NCBI GenBank assembly: GCA_013397075.1
Contig: VWZS01009934.1
Span: 1,178,001-1,242,000, forward strand
Length of the DNA: 64,000 bases
Reading direction: 5' to 3'
From: Rhabdornis inornatus
Lineage: Eukaryota > Chordata > Aves > Passeriformes > Rhabdornithidae
Of this stretch, positions 52,165 through 64,000 are shown piece after piece (the stretch's first letter is position 1; each line of letters opens with the position of its first letter). A program made the position numbers and the translations under genes. The notes beneath the pieces were generated by a model. The model did no database searches. It saw only the letters and a program-made list of their open reading frames with translations, and was not told the DNA's origin.

Positions 52165-53801
52165 TGGTAGCAGGGGGGCTACAAAAATGGCTCCTGTGGA
52201 AACTTCCCACCATGTCCAGCAGAGCCAATCCCTGATGGACAAGCTGCTGGCCAAAGCTGGGCCAATGAGAGAGGTTGGTAACACCTCTGTGAGGACATAT
52301 TCAAGAAGAAAATCAAAACAAAGTCACGAGGTTTTGCTTCTTGTCAGAGAAGAGGAGGAGGTGAGAACACGTGAGGGAAACAACATGGAGACACCAAGGT
52401 CAGTGCAGAAGGAGGGGCAGGAGCTGCTCCAGGCACCGGAGCCAATATTCCTCTGCAGGCTGTGGTGAGACCATGATGAGGGAGCTGTGCCCCTGCAGCC
52501 ATGAGATCTCTGGGAATGCAGAGATCCATCCACAGCCCATGGGGATCCATGGGGAATGCAGTGATCCATCCACAGCCCATGGGGATCCATGGGGAATGCA
52601 GTGATCCATCCACAGCCCATGGGGATCCATGGGAAAGGCAGTGATCCATCCACAGCCCATGGGGATCCATGGGGAATGCAGTGATCCATCCACAGCCCAT
52701 GGGGATCCATGGGGAATGCAGTGATCCATCCACAGCCCATGGGGATCCATGGGAAAGGCAGTGATCCATCCACAGCCCATGGGGATCCATGGGGAATGCA
52801 GTGATCCATCCACAGCCCATGGGGATCCATGGGGAATGCAGTGATCCATCCACAGCCCATGGGGATCCATGGGAAAGGCAGTGATCCATCCACAGCCCAT
52901 GGGGATCCATGGGGAATGCAGTGATCCATCCACAGCCCATGGGGATCCATGGGGAATGCAGTGATCCATCCACAGCCCATGGGGATCCATGGGAAAGGCA
53001 GTGATCCATCCACAGCCCATGGGGATCCATGGGGAATGCAGTGATCCATCCACAGCCCATGGGGATCCATGGGGAATGCAGTGATCCATCCACAGCCCAT
53101 GGGGATCCATGGGAAAGGCAGTGATCCATCCACAGCCCATGGGGATCCATGGGAAAGGTGCCCATACCAGAGCAGGTGGATGCCTGGAGCAGGCTGTGAT
53201 CCAGTGGGAATGCTGGTGATCTGGGGGAGTGAAGGGGCCCTGCTTCCAAGCTGGAGCAGCCTGTCCTTGGAGGACTGCACCCCGTGGAAGAGTGACCCAT
53301 GCCAGAGCAGTTTTGGGAGGACTGCGTGCCCGTGGAAGAATTCACGTTGCAGCAGGTGTGGTTTGGCTGCTGCTCGTGAGAGTGAACCCACGCTGGGGAA
53401 GTTCATGGAGAGCTGTGTCCCAAGGGAGGGACCCCACGGCCTCACAGGGGAAGGACTCCTCTCCCAGAGCAGCAGAATAAAATCTCAGTGATGAACTGAC
53501 CAAACCCCCCCTGCCCTGTCCCCTGTGCTGTCGGTGGGAAGGAGAGAGGGGCTGGAGGGGAAAAGGTGTTTTAAGGGCTTATTTTACTTCTCATTATCCT
53601 CCTCTGATTCTGTTAGTAATAAATTTCACTTTGCAACCTTAAGCTGAGCCTGCTTTGCCCTTGAAATATTTCTCCCAGTCCTTATCTCACTCAGCCTTCA
53701 TTAACATTTTTCCCTTTTTCCTTCCTCTGCCGAGCTGTAGCAGGGGAAGCTGAGTCAGTGACTCTCGTGGGTGCCTGGCGTTGGGCCAGTGTCAAACCAC
53801 A
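52165..53801 (+). mobile_element. Solo LTR of an endogenous retrovirus, probably ERVL-like
   Basis: The 3' half resembles an LTR common in songbirds: GGACTGCACCCCGTGGAAGA, then the region before TTTACTTCTCATTATCCT, a poly(A) signal AATAAA at 53618-53623 (another at 53476-53481), CCTTATCTC, and an end of the form GGGTGCCTGGCGTTGGGCCA...CCACA near 53801. The left end is taken at TGGTAGCAGG but is uncertain; five bases outside each end do not match, so no target-site duplication is confirmed. No second LTR and no gag, pol or env frame is recognised in the flanks, hence solo. It is longer than usual because of an internal tandem array. The family name is from memory. Confidence 0.75.
52518..53157 (+). 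repeat. 40-bp minisatellite with 120-bp higher-order structure inside the LTR
   Basis: Sixteen head-to-tail units of exactly 40 bp. Each contains GATCCATCCACAGCCCATGG followed by GGATCCATGGG. Unit type A ends GGGGAAT and type B ends GGGAAAG. The order is A-A-B five times, then one more B, giving a 120-bp higher-order period. The first unit has GAGATCC where the others have GTGATCC. Otherwise the copies are identical by eye, so the array is young or kept uniform by gene conversion or unequal exchange. It has no stop in any minus-strand frame, which produces long repeated open frames of 246-373 codons. Confidence 0.97.
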
Positions 53802-56800
53802 GTGGTGGAGTACATGTGTAGACCACACTTGACCTCACTGAGGGTAGTAGTAACCCTGATCTGTGAGTCCTGCTGAGGTGCCACACCAGTGAGGGCATGC
53901 TACCAAACATGCCTGTGTTTTCCAAGGGGCTGAGAACACTGAAAAAGTTGTGGTTGTGCAGGATGTAGTGGCTTTGTGTGCTGCCATACAGCCCCAGCTC
54001 GAAGCTGTTGAGACCCAGGGGAAGCAGAGGTTTCTCACAGTGCTCTGCAACCTCCCAGAGCAAAGGTGAGTGCAGGCAGAAGCCCTCAGGGTGTCTCCAC
54101 TCCCTACAGGCTAAACATGCCATAGATCAATGTGCATTCCCATTGAACTACAATACTTAAACACTGTTTAGTTGGCATAAGATGAGAAGTGCTGCAGCCA
54201 TAATGATGTGATGATATTGTTCCACATTGACTTCTTGGGGGGACAGAGAGAGGCAATGCCACTTGTTACAGCTGGGAAAGATAGTCAAGCTTACAGACAA
54301 GTGACCCATATACTTTCAGGTATATAGGTATGCTTTGGTGAAAGCTGGAATTTAAAAACTCTACAGACTTGGCTAGTAGAACTGATCTTTCAAGAAATTC
54401 TTCAGTTCCTCAAAAATTATGGTATTAGCTGTTTGTTGGTGTAGTTGTATGACTAATAGAACTTTCCAAATCGTTCACTTCAATTTGCCTGACTTCACCA
54501 TTGAATGAACTACTATATACTGGTATTTGCTGTAAGTTAACATAGTCCCCACCATTTCAACTCATAGAACTCTCTTGTGTAGGTCCTCAAGAGTCTTCAA
54601 GTGTAAATTTCGTGTTAACATCTTTATAATTGGAAAGGCTGAGGGGAACCAATGGGGTTAATCCATCAAAGTATAGAATGAATGTTTCTTCTAACACCTA
54701 TTCTATCTTCTAAGTGGGCTATTATGGTTTTTATATCTTCACTGATAAAATTTATTTTCTCATAAGTGGTTTTGTATTAAGATGGCAATGGAAGTTAAAA
54801 TGGTAAATGCAGTACTTTCACACGTGATTGTTTTGGCCTGGAGCCCAAGAAGAATGAAGAATTTTTCTCTACTATAAGCTTCAGCATTAGTATTTTTCAA
54901 ACTCTAAACACTTCCCAAAGAGCTAACGATGCCTCTTCTCTCTCCTTCTATATGTTTTGAGTTCTATTGCTTTTTGATGCACTCCCCTATGGCTTGTAGT
55001 GCCTCTAAATAGTTTAATTCTGGAAGTGGGATTAAGTGAAATATGCACAGATGGCTAAAGCAGAGGCTTGGTCTGGTGATTTGTCATTAAAGACAACTGT
55101 ATTTTGTCTTGGCTATTACAGTCACTGGATCTAAACTTTGCCCAGGGAAAATTAAGGGTATTAAAAAGCCTACCTGACGAGACTGTTATAGGCATGTGAG
55201 TGTAGTTCATTCATTAATAGAAATACAATTCAGGACACCTAAATTTCATTCCAGTTATTGTTAGCCAACAGTGGACCTACAGCCCCCTCTAAGATGTTAC
55301 ATTTGTTACCTGGATGACCTACCCTGGTGCCTACAGAAAACTTATATTGGAGAGGGAAGGTCTAGTTTGAGTAAATGGTGTTTCCTCAAGGTAAGTGTTA
55401 TGGAACAGAAGTTTGAGAGAGAGTCAGTCCTTGTCACTCTAAGTTGTTATAAATTTAAACATTTAAAGTTAATTTGTTTAGGGTCAAATTCTGCTTTAAT
55501 GTTTAGGATTTAGAAGTGGCTAGTTCATGATAAAGCATTTTAGTAGATAATATAGGATGAGCCACTGATATATGGGAGTGGAATCAAACATGGAAAAGCA
55601 ACTTGTGTGGAAGGATCCTGGGGACAGGAGCAGGAGCAGGAGCAATGTGCAATGTTGTTCCTGATGCCTTTGCAAGTGTGAGGTCTGGAGGAGAAGGTGC
55701 TAATGAGAAGCAGTTGGCATGCCAGTCCTTCATCTATCAAATGTGTGCCATGTCCTGTGGTGCCACTGCACCCTGGCAGTATCAGCAGGGCTGTGGCAGA
55801 TGTAGGCAGTCTGAACAAGCGTCTGTAAATGCACTGAGGGCTCATTGCGAGACAAAGCAGTGAATGTCACCTCACATCACCTCACTTGCTAGAGACAGAG
55901 GGTAGAGTTTGATGTCCTGCATAACATCCCAGCCTTGGCCTAGGCCTTGACAAACCATGATGTTCAGGTTGTAACTGAGATGACACAACTACTTGGCATA
56001 GTAAAGGTCTATATGCATCAAAGACAAACCCTGCTGGATTTGTCACAGAACATATATTTTGAAGAGGACAGTGATTCACAATGGACTTCTCAAGTGACCA
56101 CAATTTGTACTAAATGCCTTGGTTCCAGTGGCAGTGCAAGTCTGAGCTGGATCAGCCACAGATTTTAATTATCAGCATATGCTTCCTTGATGAGTTTCTT
56201 GCAAAAGATTTTGCTACATGCCTTTTTTTGTGTGTAAGTACTGATTATATTACATGCTTGGGTCAAAATTGGCACTTGCTTCCCTCACTGACATAGTTTT
56301 ATGTGTTTTGTATTCCTCCTCTCAATTTGCATTTGTAGATAGCCACGCTTCAGTCAAGTTTATCCCAAATGCTTAAGCCCAATGTGCATTGATAGGATCT
56401 CATCACAAGGTGAGTGATGTGCGTGACTTACATTGGGAACAGTGGTAGTATTTGTACCATTTCAAGTGTATCTTCTTTACACTTTTGTACATGGATTTGC
56501 AGAATATGAGCTTAATGTTTGCAACATGTTGCATATTGCACAGCAAAGGGAGGGCTTCACAACATATATTTGCCATCAATGACAAGATCTCGTGATTTCA
56601 TTGATCCTTCACAGAACAGATGAAGAATTCAAGAATAACTTACAAAGGTTAGATTTTACTGTTTACATTGCTTTGTCCAAATTGTAATGAGCAAGAAAGT
56701 AGCACTGTGGGGGACAGGTCAAGAGAAGCTCAAGAGAAAACAGGAAAAGAGTTCAGGCTACTTTTCCCCAGTTCTCAGAGTGTGATGATTTTCCGTGTCT

Positions 56801-59800
56801 AAAAGTCTGTGGCAGATTTTTAGGCACTAAGTGTTAATGCAGGTACAGACTCTTCTGTGAGCTGCTAATATTGGGACACAGGGCACTGACCTAATAGCAT
56901 TCAGGCACCAAGACACTTCTGAGCAGCAAAAGTGAATAAATTCAAATCCCCATGATCCATGGTAAAACTATCCTGGGAGTGTCTGTCAGGTCAAGCAGCC
57001 TCTGGTGGTGGCTGTTATGCAGGGTTTTGGCATTAGCCCAGAATTACAGGTCCTTGTACCCAGTTTTTCACCCTCTTGTTAGCAGCAGGAGAGGCAATTT
57101 TACTGCAGAGCACAGAACACTTCCCCTTTACTCTTCTCTCTTTATGTCTGAAGAGCCCTGTGCAGAGGGCTCTTCATGGGATGACAGAATCAATGCTGGT
57201 AATGCTTTTAAGAAATTTTAAGGTGAGCTGACTGCCCAAATGAGCTAGTTTAAGGGCAACTTGGTTATGTCTGCACAATTTCAAGTATCTGTAGTGTCAA
57301 CATCTTTTCAGAGATGCGATTTCTCTTGGCTAAAGCCACACTGGAACATACTACTTGCCATATTATGATACAATTGCAGTGGGTAGACCCATACTGACAC
57401 TGAAATAGTATAAAATAAGATTAGAATAGTTTTAGTTTATGTCTGAATTAAAACATCAACCTGAAATCCTGCTGTGGAGTTTATACCACAGGCAGAGGTA
57501 CATAAGGATCTGTGAATATTCTTCTACTTTATGCCCTATAAATTCTTTCCTTCTGGCAGATCTTACTGAATGGCTCTGTATGGTGGTATTTGCTTTTGTG
57601 TAAGTAGCAGCATTCTGTGCAATCATTTCCTGGAGAAGGCACACAAAAGACAGCCTTTCCTAACCCTGGTCTGCTTCCTTCACCTCCAGGTCTGTCTGCC
57701 TCACCATCAGTTTCTCTCCCGTCTGGAAAGAGATTCTTGTGTTTCTTGCTAATGATTACTAACTTTGCATTTAAAACTATTGACTTCCTGAAATGCCCAG
57801 AGGATCCCCATTTAAAGAAGAGAGGTAGTTGAAATAGCCTAAGGGTGATGAAATCCATTTCCCTCATTTGGTATTGCCTCCTACTCATTCAATTTTGGTC
57901 TTTATTGCAATGAGTAGAAAGAATAAAATAGACCCCTCTGGACTTCTAAAATTTCCCTTGCAAAGTAACTTCTCAGTAAGAGAGAGATCAAAAGACAACT
58001 TTGGCACTGAAGTGCAGACTAAAGAAAAAAAAGGTCTCAAGACTCTAAGACTGCTGGCATTGCAAAGCCTAAAGGCAGGTGCCCAGGTCCAGGAGAAGAA
58101 TTTGCAGCATCACTCACTGCCTGCTCCTGTACCAAAACCTGGGATTTAAAACAGGCACTGAACCTAGCCAAGAGATCCTGTGGCTAGGAAATGGCTGTGA
58201 GGGGCTGTACCCTCGTGGTTTGGGCACCTTTGAGAGACTTGGATTCAGATATTTGCCCTCTACTTCAGGATTAGCTATTTTTGGGCGACTGCTTTCTTTT
58301 GGAATGCATGTGTCCAGTGACCATGGAGTCTGTCAGGGCAGGGTCTGGCAGCCAGTGCCTGTCCCAGCAGCAAGGCCAGGAGCAGGGCCACTGTGAGACC
58401 TTGGGGCAGCCCCAACCCCAGGCTTCAGTCACCTCCCTGGAAAGGTGGACCCAGTTTGGAGCATGCCATGGCTGGGCATGGAGACTGACCCTGCTGTGGT
58501 GTTGGAGGGGCTGACAACCCTGGGGAGCTGAAATGCAGTCCTGGCCTGTAGCAGGGTGGGGATAACACAGAGGGGGATAAGCAGGGACAGGCGGGGCTGA
58601 CAGTGTGGCAGGGCCATGGTGGTGTGATATTTTGCACCCACCTTTTGTGTGGTGCCAGGCACTGGGAATGTTCCCTGAAGGAGAAGGTATGGTCCCCAAC
58701 CCTTCCCACACAGAACGGTCTCCATTCATCCTTCTCTTATTACTGGAAGATACCCATATGTTTCAGCACTTCCGCACTTTTTGTCCTCCACAATGCAAAA
58801 CCCAGTCAAAGGTGGCCACATGGGAGCCACTGTATCCCAGTCAGGCTTGTGGAGCCCAGCCTAGTGTTGAATCTGGAAGGCTGTCTTGTCAGCACAGGTC
58901 TCTTCAACCTGCCTACTATAATTTCAGTCCCAGTTACTGGAAAGGTGTGCATGTATTTCTGTTCTTTCATGGAAAATCTGAAATTTACACTGTTATATCT
59001 CATTACTTTAGAATAAACTCTATGTGAAAAATTCAATTTTATTGAGCTTCTGTTTGCATCTCTTTAAATATCTGCTTCAGTGTGAATACCAGTGCATTAA
59101 AACCGTACATGGCATTGAAAATCAAAATCTCTTCAGTACAATAAAGGAAGCTGCTTTATATTAATGAACTTTTTCAAAGTCATAGTTCAAAATTTCCTTA
59201 TAATGAAGTATATGAGCCAGTAATATCATAAAAACTCCCCTACTTCCTATTTCTAAAGGATCTGTGAAGGAAATACAGGATTAATAATTCTGGTGAGTTT
59301 ATAACCCCGGCACTGAAAATTATAGAGGATTTCAAAACACTGAAACTTTTAAATAAGTCCACTCTGAGCCTGTATTGTGAATGTAAAGAAAACTAAAGGA
59401 GGACTTCAAATGTCAGACCACATAATTAATTTAATTTAATTTAAACCATTTTGACTCCATGTGAAAATGGAAAACATGTAAGTAAAATGCGTATTTATAT
59501 ACATATCTCAAGTGATCTATCATTTCTTTAAAGGTGGGGAGTAAAAGGTGAAGGGATAAAAGACATGACAGGGGAACTTCTGATTAGATATTAAGGTAAG
59601 TTTTTTTGACTGTGATATTTGTCAGATAGTGTACCAGATTTCTCACACACTTCTAATATATCTGTCCTTGGAGATATTCTTGGCAGTAATGAAAAATTCC
59701 CTGATTTCTCTAAATTGCTTCAGTTTTGAGTGCTGTGTGGGTCAATTGACACCCAGAGGACCATTGGAACCTGCATCATTCTATGGGTGGGTAAGATTCA

Positions 59801-61779
59801 GGGGATTGCATATGCAAAGTGGTAAAAATCAGGATTAGTGGGACAAATTCTCTGTCAAGTTTTGGTCTTTGGTCTTTCATTGAATAGCATACATTACTTA
59901 AAAGAAAATTTCAGCAAAACAACAATTCCAATTAAAATTCCCTCCGGTGACATATAACTGATTGCTACTAAAAAAGGGTATTATAGGACCTGTAGACCCT
60001 ATTTTTTAAAAAGGCTGTAAAGTAATATAGAACCAAAGAACTACACATTCTGCAAATAACTCTCCCCAGGACCATTATCTTGGTGTGAACTGTTGCATAC
60101 AGACATCATTCCTGGAAATGGAGGTAAGGGATTTACTGGACAGAATTAAAAGGACCAAAAATGACATTAAAAAATTATGGGCTTGACTTCTCATACTTGA
60201 GGAGCTGAGTGAGTGAGGGGAGTCCACTGGTGGTGATACATTCTGTGCTTTCATAGACCATCAGGTGTGATTGTTGGAATCTTTAGCAGGGATCTTAATC
60301 ACTTCACTTGGTGAAACAAGGTGTTGTAGTCTTTAGCCTGTCCTTGAATTCACTTGATTGTGCAAGCAGATCTGATTTGGATATTGCAAAAGTGACAGGA
60401 ACTTGGAAATGCTGTAAGAAGGAAAATGTATCAGTAAACTACCTAGTGGCAGTCTTCCCTGGCTCGTTTAAAATGTTCCTGTTCTCTTCCTTCAGAGTCA
60501 GTCTTAAAGTTATTGCCATTACCTAATAGTTGGAAGAGCTGATGCCTCTGATATTATTATTAACATATTTGATAACCAACCCACTGAGAAGTGGCATGGG
60601 GGGTGGGATATTTTTTGACAGCAAACCAAGAATCTTATCCATGAAAGAAAACCTTAATTAAAAACATTATAGCAAAGAGGGGTTTTGTGATATATTTTGT
60701 ATTGCCTCAGAAAATGCTTAATTGTCCAGTTAAATTTTGTTGAGATTTTAAGATTTATTTTTTGTATTTATGTGGTTCTTCCCCCTGCTACTACTGCAAG
60801 TAAACAATAATGAATATACTTTGCTTCCTAGGCAAACACAGGAGTGGTTTACCACACTGTTTAAGGATGTTTGGAAGGATGAATGGAAGGTCTGAGGAAG
60901 AGTGGGGCTCTGTCAGGGTTGTCAGGGAGGCAGATGGCTGTGTTCCCTCAGAAGGGAAATTCTGGAAAAGAAAACAGGGTTGGAGAGGGTATTTCACAGA
61001 AAATTCTTCTTCCTGGAAATGTTCAACCCTTTTGAAGCCCTGTCATGTAATGTGTCCCAGCAAAAGATTGCTGGCTATTAAGTATTTTCTCCAACATTAT
61101 GGAAGATTTTCTTTCTACTTTTTTTTAATATTAGTAGTAGTGTGCCATATAGGAGTCTGCTTGAAATTAACTGATGAACTGATGAATACTCTAATCCCTG
61201 TAGAAACAGAGTTTTTAAATAAAGGAAATTATCATAGAACCAAGAAAACACTTGATGTAATAAGAAGTAATTACATTGGGATTCATGAGAGTAGAAAGAA
61301 TTATTAGACAGGAGAGAGACCATGTGAGAATAACAGAAGGAAAGCAGAGAGGAAATAGCAAAAATACAGCAATTATTTCTTAAACAACTTTAAGTGAAGT
61401 CCATAGGTTTTATGAGATGTGGTGTATACAGAAGCTGCAGGATAGACGTTAAAAAAAAAGGACTGGATGATTTTCATGAAAGTTGCAGTAGTAGTCTAGA
61501 TTTCCTGTTGAATCACAATCTTTGTGTCTTTTACCACAGCTGATCAATTAGACCACGATAAAGCAGAAAAATATGTCAGAGGTACATCAGCCTTGCAGAG
61601 TTTATAACTTCAGCTGACAGAAACAACATGGATGCATTTATACTTTAATTAGCGGGGGAAAATCACATCAAGTACAGGAGCTATGCCAATTTACACTAGA
61701 AGAGGAATTAATCCTTAATATTTTGGATGATCACACTTGAATGCAAATTTATAAATATTTTTAGCAGTCTGTATTCTAG

Positions 61780-62350
61780 TTGCATTATTTCATACAGTAA
61801 ATTAAATAAACAAGTAATGTAATTCAAAGCCTATTATAAGGGTTTGTATCCTGTTAACTGGGTCTGAAAATAAAAGGCAGCTATTATGCAAATGTTGCAC
61901 CCCCTTGAATTAATTACATATTTTAGATGGTTAATCTAACCCATATTTTATGTTGGTTGCTCCACTCCTTTTGTTCCTGTTAGTAATCAGAAAGGTTTAT
62001 ATTATGAACATGCTTGCCAATTGCTTGACTTACCCTAACATACTGCATTATGTCTCCACAAAGATGTCTCAAGCCAGCGTATATAGAGGTAAAAAGGCAA
62101 AATGAATTTCCTGAGTTCATGCATTTTTATGTTTCACTCAAATGCAATAATTATGCGCCTTTAATACAGATTTTTTCAACATTGACCTTTTTAGTATGTA
62201 AATAAATCATCTCCCTGCACAGTGCAATCAACAGGATACAGGGTGATTGATTCAGGAGAATTTCGCTTGAAAACTTCAAGTAAATGCTTTTATGAAAAAG
62301 TTTGCAGATATAGCACGGTCCAATCTAATGTGTAAGATGTGTTCATGAAG
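61780..62350. promoter_or_regulatory. Candidate non-coding regulatory element
   Basis: A repeat-free AT-rich stretch with a perfect POU octamer ATGCAAAT (61886-61893) and a perfect PBX/HOX-type TGATTGAT (62244-62251), without coding frames. These motifs are short. The call is a guess from base texture and motif presence, and cross-species conservation would be needed to support it. Confidence 0.25.
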
Positions 62351-62959
62351 CATGCAGTTGCAGTGCTGTAGTCTCTGCCTACCCATCATGTCTATAGCCA
62401 AATGGTAATTCTCTGTTTCTGTGGTTGTTAGAGCATTTCTATTTGAAAAGAAAAGCAGTAAAGGCAGATGACTAACAGTCCAAACTACATGATAAATAAA
62501 TGCCTCTATATTTTACAGATTTATGGACTGTGTCATACGGATGATGTGTGATCCTTTCAGAAACCAGATATTTCCATGATGAAGGACAGAAATAACACAA
62601 ACATAGGAATTCTTTGTCATAATTTATTGCAAAAAATGTCTCCTAGTATGCAGATCCCTGGATTCCTGCATTCATGAAGCCTTTATTTCTCCTACAGAAG
62701 GCAGGCTTAAAATTTTACAAACGTGGTTTGCACATCAAGGAGTCAGATTCTGCTTCAGCTGGTTTATTATTGTGGGGTAGGACAGAAAAATGTCACTTAA
62801 GATTTTCAGGGTCCAAATTTTCTTTCCCCTATGAATCCTTGCCTGTGACCATTTTGAGAACATCTGGGGTTGGTGGGCTCCACTGCTGGAGAACATACTT
62901 CTGAGGATAATAGTGTGTGCTGAGAACAGGTCCTGTATGTATTTTAGGGGAATAAGGAG

Positions 62960-62988
62960 AAACCATAACAGAAACCATAACCATAACC
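62960..62988 (+). repeat. Short AACCAT-type tandem repeat
   Basis: Four imperfect AACCATAA-type units in 29 bases. On the minus strand they give a Val-Met-Val pattern within a chance open frame. Confidence 0.7.
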
Positions 62989-64000
62989 CAAGTTCCTGAT
63001 ATTTGCTGATCACAAATATCAGCCTTGAAAGGAACAAAAACATTGCATATCAAAAGGAGGTCCTGTTTTTCGATCACTAGAGCTCCAAACCTCGTCAGTA
63101 GCTGCTCCAGATGGCAGCTGCTAATGCTGCTGTTGTCAATCAGTTCTCTTGTTGGAGCCCAGGTTTCTATCAGAAACATCACCTGAAGGTGACACAAAGG
63201 TCAGTCCTCTGTGCTGGCAAAGTGCAGCAGTTGCTAGACATACAAGATAAAATAATTGTATTCATTCTTCCTGGTAAGATGAAGGAAAACCCGTGTGACA
63301 CTAAGTTCTCTGTCTGCTGAGACATCACAATGTCAGTCCCTGACCTTGCACATGAAAGGCGTTGCATTTCTGGCAGCAGTGATGTACTGAAGGTAACATG
63401 GCTTATCTTTTGCTGCTAACACCTTATGCCTCTTGTCTTGTCAGGAATAAATATGACAAGGTTGAATTTCATCATACAGTACTAAAGAAAACAAAGAACT
63501 ATTCATAAAAGTGCTGCCACGGATGGATTTGACTGCAAAAGCTTTTAAAATATTTTATTTTAGTTTGTTAATAATTGTATGGTGAGCCCTTCTCTGAAAT
63601 TAGAAAGATGATATATAATATGCTGCCTTGCATTTAATTAGAACATTTTATAATGCCGCTAGTATGAATGAATAGCTTCGGACAAAATACAGTTGAGTTG
63701 TTCTTAATTTGGTCACTGGAGAACTGCCATTTTTTTTCACTTACAACAATAGAAAGAGTGAAAAAAAATATTACAAAATTGGCTGGGCCAGAATCTCTAT
63801 CGCTAGGCAGCTCTCAGAACAGCCTGGGAATGACAGTGTGTGGGCATATAAATATAGACTTTTCACTCCTATGGATGTCTGTGTCAGGATGGTTCTCCAT
63901 ATTTTCCAACCTCTCTTTTCCTTGTAACTGTTAGTAAATGTTCAAGTCCATCAAAATACAGAAAAAACATGAAGGCAAGAAAACTGAATTGAACTAAAAC

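Larger units (their letters stand above)
53802..64000. other. Gene-poor DNA beyond the LTR to the window end
   Basis: No gene is supported with confidence. The stretch just after the LTR (to about 54.12 kb) is GC-richer and contains an exon-like segment. Other GC-richer stretches are at about 55.6-55.85 and 58.1-58.9 kb, with overlapping frames in several phases and no recognisable domain. A CATAAC-type short repeat lies at 62960-62988. AT-rich sequence with regulatory-type motifs occurs at 61.8-62.35 kb. Confidence 0.6.

Noticed and set aside
52518..53157. CRISPR-like array appearance
   Set aside because: Units are directly abutting with no unique spacers, and the DNA is vertebrate; it is a minisatellite.
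58271..58729. 152-codon minus-strand frame and overlapping frames in a GC-richer stretch
   Set aside because: Several frames on both strands are open at once, which reflects base composition; no domain was recognised.
60810..61307. 165-codon plus-strand open frame
   Set aside because: No domain or coding-like composition. Its hydrophobic stretch comes from a T-rich run, and the frame has no splice or promoter support.
1..64000. tRNA, rRNA, small nuclear RNA genes and mitochondrial insertions
   Set aside because: I looked for their hallmark sequences by eye and saw none; a covariance-model scan would be needed to exclude them.

Overview
This is vertebrate nuclear DNA, most likely from a bird and probably a passerine. 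The reasons are an AT-rich, CpG-poor background with one sharp CpG island, 3' ends of chicken-repeat-1 (CR1) LINEs carrying the usual avian ending, and one long terminal repeat (LTR) whose 3' half matches my memory of LTRs common in songbirds. There is no prokaryotic operon, CRISPR array or phage region. A 415-base run of N and one further N mark assembly gaps.

Only one protein-coding gene can be supported. It is TMEM200C, a two-pass transmembrane protein whose whole 546-codon reading frame lies in one exon on the minus strand (16635 down to 14995). A splice acceptor lies 42 bases before the ATG, so a non-coding 5' exon is expected. A CpG island with minus-strand splice donors at about 18.5-19.0 kb is the likely promoter and first exon. 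The assembly gap lies between island and coding exon, inside the inferred intron of about 2.3 kb. Candidate poly(A) signals lie 660-840 bases past the stop codon.

Layout: 1-14.3 kb is downstream intergenic DNA with one CR1 fragment and an isolated GC/CpG patch holding a CTCF-type motif. TMEM200C and its promoter occupy 14.3-19.06 kb. About 45 kb of gene-poor, AT-rich DNA follows, with simple repeats, a strong hairpin near 24.7 kb, a possible CR1 tail (32.6 kb), a long decayed CR1/L3-type reverse-transcriptase fossil on the minus strand (43.4-44.6 kb), a clear CR1 3' end (49.4 kb) and a solo LTR (52.2-53.8 kb). In human, L3MBTL4 lies upstream of TMEM200C and EPB41L3 downstream; neither was recognised here.

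The most unusual structure is inside the LTR: sixteen nearly identical 40-bp units arranged as a 120-bp higher-order repeat (two A units plus one B unit, five times, then an extra B). It has no stop codon in any minus-strand frame, which creates long but almost certainly spurious open reading frames. I found no convincing new biological system. The remaining observations are candidate regulatory or structural DNA, graded below.
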